Below are positions 58,091 to 64,000 of a stretch of DNA of 64,000 nucleotides, one piece after another. The stretch spans positions 1,963,001 through 2,027,000 of the forward strand of contig NC_081807.1 of NCBI RefSeq assembly GCF_030704535.1, written 5' to 3'. The notes beneath the pieces are model-generated. The model was not told the origin of the DNA and ran no database searches. It saw only the letters and a program-made list of their open reading frames with translations. This DNA comes from Vitis vinifera (taxonomy: Eukaryota > Streptophyta > Magnoliopsida > Vitales > Vitaceae). Within the stretch, counting starts at the first letter, position 1, and each line of letters begins with the position of its first letter. The translations under genes were made by a program, and so were the position numbers.

Positions 58091-59009
58091 GCTAACCATT
58101 AAAGGGGTAAAGTGGGTTTGGTGGCTGTGTCATAATATCACGAACGGGCCGTAGAGGTGGGTCAACACGCGTCCTCTTCAGAGGAAATGCTGTGCCGACA
58201 CACCATAAAACCATCGATTTAGCATTACTTTACAGAGTTTTTTGGCATTACTTCAACAGCGTTTTGGCGTCAATCCAGATAACCCCATCTCTGGTTTTCT
58301 TGGAATTCTATGAACCGCAGATTTTGAAACTCAGAGCTGGTGAATCAGAGGATTATAGAGAGGCTGAGATGCGGATTTTTTTGGTAGTTGATGTTGGATC
58401 AAAGTGGAAAAGACAGTTGGTTGGGTCTTGAAAGATTGAGTGAACGACGTCGTTTTGATTCTTTAGTGTATCCACCTCTTGCCTAAAAAAGCTGAAGCAT
58501 TCTCAAGTGAATGGCACGTGGTGGCTCCACAAAGCAAAAAGAGAAATAAAAAATTTCTAATCCTTCGTAGTTCATTCTGATTGTGATGGTCAGCAAAATG
58601 AAGAATAAAATAAAAGAGTAAAAGGAGAGAGGCGCCTAAGTAGGTTAAAATTGATATAGGCCCACCAACATCGACGTAGTAAGATGAATTTTGGGCCAAG
58701 TAAGGCCCATTTCCCACTTACATAGCGCTAAGCAGGGCCCGTTTTCATGATGTGCTGGGCTGGGCACGGCACGGTCCGCTTGCCTTGGGGTAAACTAGAC
58801 TAGGTCAAGTCATGACTAGATTCTCCCTGAGCCTTGTGGTCCTATAATAAGTAGCGTTTTCGTTAGAAATGTTTTGTAAGGAGATTAGCTTACTGTTTGG
58901 ACATAAAAAATAAAAATAAAAAATAAAAATTTGATAATGGTTTTGGGTAACAATATAATAATAATAATAATAATAAAAAAAGATTTTAAGAGAATCACTC
59001 ACCCAACAA

Positions 59010-59280
59010 TTGTTGATAGATTAGAAGGGTGATTTTTATATTTTTAAAAATGAATTTCAAAATTTTATCAAATACTTAATTTCTATAAGAAAAGACTTCC
59101 GTTAGGTTTAAGAATGTACTTTTAGATTAGAAGAGTGATTCTTTAGATTTTTAAAAGTGAATTTCAAAATTTTATCAAGTACTTTTAGATTAGAAGAGTG
59201 ATTCTTTAGATTTTTAAAAGTGAATTTCAAAATTTTATCAAATACTTAATTTATATAAGAAAAGACTTCTATCCCATTAA
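59010..59280. repeat. tandem AT-rich repeats
   Basis: Three copies of a segment of about 65 bp that includes GAATTTCAAAATTTTATCAA (near 59052, 59160 and 59222) preceded by GATTAGAAG(A/G)GTGATT. Two copies also share CTTAATTTCTATAAGAAAAG or CTTAATTTATATAAGAAAAG. Confidence 0.85.
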
Positions 59281-59289
59281 AATAACATC

Positions 59290-59560
59290 AAGCAGGTTTA
59301 AGAATGTGTTTTTTAATGTGTATTTGTCAGTGATTTTAAGAAGTATTTATAATATTTCTTACACTTTAAATTTTTTATATTTTAAGTATTAGAAATGGCA
59401 AAAACATTTATTGAAATCATTACGAAACGCACTTTAAGACTACATTTGATAGTGATTGTAGAAAAAATTTCTATCATTCTTAACACTTAAAAAGATAAAA
59501 AATTTAAAATGTTAAAAATATTAAAAACACTTACTAAAATCACTATTAAACGAAATCTTA
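59290..59560. mobile_element. two adjacent MITE-like elements
   Basis: Inverted-repeat ends at about 59310/59432 (TATTTGTCAGTGATTTTAAG against the inverse of TGAAATCATTACGAAACGCA) and about 59433/59562 (TTTGATAGTGATTGTAG against the inverse of CTAAAATCACTATTAAACGA). Non-coding interior. Similar ends suggest one family. Confidence 0.45.
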
Positions 59561-60850
59561 GTACTTTTACTTAAAATGTTTTTAATGAATGCGTTGTTTT
59601 GAAATGTTTTTTTTTTTAGAATCATCCTTAAAATATTTCTTCATGAAGTACTAAAAGTGATTTTTAATTGTTTAAAAGTATTCTTTGAAACTTGTGACTA
59701 ATTTTAAATTTTTATTTTTTATATTACAAACGTTTTCTAAAAGCACTATACTAAACATAATTTAAGTTCATTTGAGAATCTGTTTGATAGCATTTTTAAA
59801 AAGTACTTTGTTTAAAAAGTGTTTTTGAAGAAAAATCAACTGTTTAAAAAAATTTAAATTTTTTTTTTACAAAATTAAAACATTACTTACACTGTTTCTT
59901 GGATAAAGAATTGATAAGTCATTCCATAAAAAATAATATATATAATATTTTATAAATTCATTTTTAGGTGTTTTTTAACCAAAAATTTAATTTAATTTTA
60001 AAAAGTTTTATTTTGTAAAATGAGTTAAAAAATTGATAAAAAAAAGAAAAAATTTATAATATATGAAATATGTATATCTTATATCTTAGATTAGCATTAA
60101 TATATATGATAGTGAAGATATATAAAAGAAAATGTTCATAATATATCTCATTATTTATCTATTGAAGGTTTGATTGAATATATAATTATTTAATCCAAGA
60201 CCAAATATGTTATCATGTCTTTTATTCGGTCAATTAAATATAGTAAGGGATAAAAAAGACTTAAAAAAAATAAATAAATAAAGAAGAAAAGTCATGATTT
60301 TTATTTTCGTTTTAATTAATTTTAATAATTTTTTTTTGTATTTAATTATTGACTACAACTAGTAAAACTTTGGGATATTTTCAAAAGAGGTTAGGATGCG
60401 GTTATTGCCATGAGTTCCGCTTGAAGTTATCTTTGCTCAAAATTGAAGTATCATAGACAAAATCAATAGTCGTTGAATAAAAATCCTAAAACTTCCAATT
60501 TATTTAAATAAAAATAAAAATAAAAATAAAAATTATTTTTTCTTAATTTATCATCATAAATATGCAAAAAAATCAGTTAAAAAGAGGGAAAACAAAAAGT
60601 TCGTCGTTGTCTGTTTTACTATTCCCCATGAGCTCTCTCTATCTCCATCGTCTCCATCGTGAGTGACATTGTCATATTAAAGCCAAATCTTTATATTCTC
60701 AGCAAATTCAGTCTCCCAAGCTGATAGTTCTCATCTACACTCTCTCCCATCCTCTCCGTCAACCTCTGCAAAACTTTCCAAATCTGTATATGCAAATTAG
60801 AGCAGAATTCTTTCCCACCAAGACTTGATTTCCGTTTATGTAAAAAAGGA

Positions 60851-61324
60851 ATGGGTTCAATTAAGGAAGTTTCTGATCTTCAATTCTCATTCCACTCCCA
60901 CACCTCTGGCTTCCATCCGCTGCCCAACGGCTACCACGGCTCCGACGTGGAGATGGTGTCTCTGCAAGCTATCACGTACACAAGTCTGAGGGACATATTG
61001 CCGGCAGCGGCGCCAGCGGTAGTGTCGCCGTCTTATTCGAGGAGGCAGAGCTGGGAGGAGATACCCATCAAAAACCCACTTGTGCAGAAGGGCGCGTGGG
61101 CTTATCTAAGGCCGATGACCGCGGTGCCGGAGTCGGGTCGCCGGGGAGTCTGGGCAGCGTTGAAGGACAAGTGCGGGTGTGGAGGTGGGGTGGGGTGTCT
61201 TGGGTTTTTAAACGACGTCGTTTTGGCCTTGATTAGCGGAGCAGTTGAGGGCTTTTTTGGTAATAGAGACGAGTCCGAGAATATTGATGACGATGACGAG
61301 GATGATGATGACGACAAAAGTTGA
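60851..61324 (+). CDS. small acidic-tailed plant protein of unknown function
   Basis: Intronless, 157 aa; I do not recognise a named family. The reading frame is coding-like: GC-rich in an AT-rich setting, with no in-frame stop, and a good ATG context (GGAATGGGT). Features: a variable Ser/His-rich N-terminus, a central block (residues about 66-90) with QSWEEIPIKNPLV and AWAYLRPM that looks like the conserved core, a Gly/Cys-rich turn (KCGCGGGVGCLGF, 107-119), a hydrophobic helix (NDVVLALISGAVEGFFG, 121-137) that may associate with a membrane or a partner, and a C-terminal run of Asp (146-155). The CT-rich leader upstream (about 60620-60800) fits an expressed gene. Confidence 0.72.
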   Translation: MGSIKEVSDLQFSFHSHTSGFHPLPNGYHGSDVEMVSLQAITYTSLRDILPAAAPAVVSPSYSRRQSWEEIPIKNPLVQKGAWAYLRPMTAVPESGRRGVWAALKDKCGCGGGVGCLGFLNDVVLALISGAVEGFFGNRDESENIDDDDEDDDDDKS

Positions 61325-63050
61325 CATGTGGGTTTTTTCTATTTTTTTGGACTATATATATTTTTTTTGAATTTTAGTTTTGACTGGTAGACAGAGATTT
61401 CAGATTTTAGATGGAGATCTTTGATTTTTTTTTTTTAAATTTATTTTGAATGATTTGTTAGGTGGGTGACGTGTAAAGTTTGTACATAGATTAACGATAG
61501 GGCAAATTTTATTGGATGTATTGAAAGCAAAAAAAAAACCATGATTATTATTTTATTTCTGTCCTTTTCTTTCCCTAATTTTTGGTATAAATGTGAGTTG
61601 AAGGTAAATCATATATATGTGCTTTATTTCCTAAAGTGGATTATTAGAATAAATTAAAATAATGGAAGCAATTTTAATGCTTCATCGAAATATCTTCTCT
61701 TAATATTTCATATTTTAAGATGAAATATGATTTTCTTAATAATGATTTATAAAAATATTTATCTTAAAAAGCTTGTTTACAATATTTTTTACTCTTTTGG
61801 TTTTAGTAGAAGTGAAAGTGTTCTTTGAAAGCATTTTTGAGATAATCATCTAAGCGGTTCTCCAAAAGTAATTTTTTATATTTTTAAAAATATTTTCTAA
61901 ATCTTATCAAATACCTATTTTTAAAAATATTTCCTAAATCTTATCAAATACCTATTTTTTTAAATACATTTTAGGTTAAAAATACTTTTAAAATCGCTAA
62001 CAAACGAAACTTTTATATATTTTTATATCAAAAGTGTTTTCATTTGATAATAGTGTTGGGAAGCTTATTTAGAAAGTACCTTTTTAAAAGAATTTGGAAA
62101 TAGGTTTAACAAACTTTGATTAAAAAAAAGTTTTTTTATTTAAAATTTACTCTTTATTATTTTTCATCAAAGAGCCTATTTTATATTTAGACCTAAGGTG
62201 ATGTTTGTTTTTTTAATTAAATAGAAAAAATTAATAAAATTTAATTTTTTTTATTTAATTAAATATAACTTGTTGATATTAACTAATATAACTAAACTGA
62301 ACCTATTAATAATAAATTCGTTTTAATTATATTAGTGGGTTATAACTTATTTTAAACTGAATAGAAAAAATTAAATATTTTAATTTTTTTCTATTAAGTA
62401 AAAATACAAACATTACTTATCTTTTTTATTCGATAATATTAATAAATTTTTAAATATTAATTTAGGTAGTGACATTAGAATTTTAATATTTTTTGTTTTA
62501 ATAATTTGTCAAGAGATGAGGTGTCAGTTTTTTTTATTATTGCAAGAGAAATTTGTAATTAAAAAATTTTGGATGATAAACCAGTAGACTACACAATTAT
62601 TATTAAATAGATTTGTTTATTGGCCCAACAGTTTTGGATAGACTATTAAATACGTTTCCACAGCTACAAGTTTTGTCCTCTTATAATTCAAAGAAAGAAA
62701 ACTTTAGCATCATGTTCTGTTGTTTGGTTGAAGGGAAAAAGAAACGAAATAAAAAAAACAAGACTTGGGTTTTTGGTTTTTTTCTTTGTGTTCTTTTCTT
62801 CTTTTCATAAAGGTTTTGAATTTTCGTAATTGGGTTTTGACTAACTTGATCATTGTGAACCAAATTTTTATTTAATTAATTTTTTTTTAAAAAAATAATC
62901 AAATTATTTGAAGGTTTTGAGCAAGTCAATTTTACCTTGATTCATATGAGTTTCAAGTCGTGTAAGATGGTTTGGTCACCCGTTCTTTTTTCTATAAATA
63001 TTATCCGTTTTAAGTCAGAATCAGAAACTTCTTTCCTTACTCGATCCAAG
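61325..63050. other. 3' flank and AT-rich spacer
   Basis: The 3' UTR of the small gene probably runs to about 61560. Beyond, the DNA is AT-rich and non-coding. A tandem pair (AAAATATTT(T/C)CTAAATCTT and ATCAAATACCTATTTTT) lies at about 61880-61960 within a possible MITE. Confidence 0.55.
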
Positions 63051-63053
63051 CTC

Positions 63054-63605
63054 ATGATAAGACCCCTAATTATTTACAATTTATAGGGTGATTAATTAAA
63101 ACTGCTTTGACCAATTATTTGTTGATTTTGTTGTTAATTAGTGTTAGAGTTTGATGATTCGAATTTTATTTGATCTAACTTGAAAAGCTTGCAATGCAAT
63201 ATATGTGATGAAATTATAAATATGAGATTTTTTGGAGGATTTGTGGTGGTAGCGATATGGACGTGTTTTGTTAATTACTTTGATACACACACATATATAT
63301 ATATATATAATCGCTCGCAATTCCCTCATCTTGTACCAATATTTTGATATAGTGGATTTCCTTTTCCTATGCTTGTGGTTTTTCCCACCTAGGGCTTTCC
63401 ACGTAAATCTATGTTCTTATTCCGTTTTTTTATTGCCCATTCTCCTTATTGTGTAACAATTAGTTTAAATTTAATGTCTTTTAGTTTAGTATTTATCCTA
63501 GGATTATTGTTCAGTTTAAGGTAGTTAGCTTACAGTTAGTCACATTTGAGTGTTGGGCTTTGGATTGACCATGGTGAGCTTGACCCCAGGGTTTGGGGTG
63601 TCACA
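63054..63605. mobile_element. candidate solo LTR (gypsy-like termini)
   Basis: The segment opens with TGATAAGACCCC and closes with GGGGTGTCACA. These resemble the complementary TGTAAGACCCC / GGGGTGTTACA ends seen on plant gypsy LTRs. No 5-bp target duplication is evident (left GCTCA, right TCTAC), so the call is tentative. Confidence 0.3.
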
Positions 63606-64000
63606 TCTACTGAACCAGTACCTTGAAGCTTAGGCTCATCTCCTCATTTTTTTGGATGACCAAGGCTTGGAGCTCAGCTGTTCTGTTGTGAACCTTTTTT
63701 TGGATGGATCCATGTTTCAATCATCCATGACTTTCTGCCATGCTGGGTTGTCTGCAAGAAAACCTCAGATTTGGGTAAGCAACAAGAAGAAAAGAAGTGG
63801 AGAAACTCTGAAAAATGTGGTGGATTCTGAACCCAAGATGAAACAGATTAATTTCATTACTCCTGTGATACAATAAATACATGGATGAAGAGATGTTTAC
63901 ATCGTGTTAATTACCAAAGAAAATGTTTTTGAAACTACTCTGGTCACCAATAATCTCCACATGAACAATGCCCACCATTGAAGTGGTGAAAGATCTTTGA
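63606..64000. other. unresolved GC-richer segment at window end
   Basis: Base composition is less AT-rich than the spacer. The plus strand has a 74-codon frame from 63652 (MDDQGLELSC) with no family resemblance. The minus strand has an acceptor-like TTTTCTTGCAG before a short frame ending DNPAWQKVMDD near 63725. Either could belong to a gene continuing beyond the window; I cannot decide. Confidence 0.25.

Larger units (their letters stand above)
58100..60850. other. promoter region and AT-rich spacer
   Basis: The left part (58100-58500) is GC-richer and serves as the upstream region of the transporter. From 58850 on the DNA is AT-rich with tandem and MITE-like repeats, and no protein-like frame until the small gene at 60851. 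Confidence 0.55.

Noticed and set aside
61102..61317. Minus-strand poly-Ser frame
   Set aside because: It is the antisense of the poly-Asp tail of the small plus-strand gene.

Overview
The window is nuclear DNA from a flowering plant. The AT-rich spacers, split genes with GT-AG introns, and introns swollen by LINE retrotransposons suggest a woody eudicot. Gene content and the LINE family look grapevine-like (Vitis), but that species call is inference. I can support six host genes. I rebuilt their exons by hand from splice sites, and reading phase closes in every one.

Layout: (1) 1-2970, AT-rich spacer with a MITE. (2) 3448-9199 (+), a 7-exon DUF616 (TOD1/MUCI70-like) Golgi type II membrane protein of 500 aa. 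(3) 9200-11468, AT-rich spacer with MITE-like repeats. (4) 11630-46546 (+), a 29-exon transportin (importin beta-2, TRN1) gene encoding 890 aa over 35 kb. Roughly half of it is LINE sequence, including one apparently intact 6.0-kb element with both ORFs and a 17-bp target-site duplication, antisense in intron 19. (5) 47971-49562 (-), a small 5-exon SecE-like protein (157 aa), with a partial exon duplication inside the gene. (6) 51396-53258 (-), a 2-exon PP2A B' (B56) regulatory subunit (467 aa). (7) 55281-56735 (-), an APC-superfamily polyamine-transporter-like protein (484 aa, one coding exon). Degenerate tandem copies of its own 3' end lie downstream of it. (8) 60851-61324 (+), an intronless 157-aa protein of unknown function with an acidic tail. 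(9) 61325-64000, AT-rich spacer with repeats and a possible solo LTR.

The genes do not form an operon or pathway. They are ordinary neighbours: protein import into the nucleus (transportin), thylakoid or envelope Sec translocation (SecE-like), PP2A signalling, polyamine/amino-acid transport and a Golgi protein. The most unusual content is the mobile DNA inside the transportin gene: a full-length LINE, a decayed full-length LINE carrying a nested SINE and three long G/C runs, two ORF1-only LINE copies, and a cluster of tiny 5'-truncated copies with visible target-site duplications. I found no CRISPR, phage, viral or toxin system, and no clear tRNA or rRNA gene.
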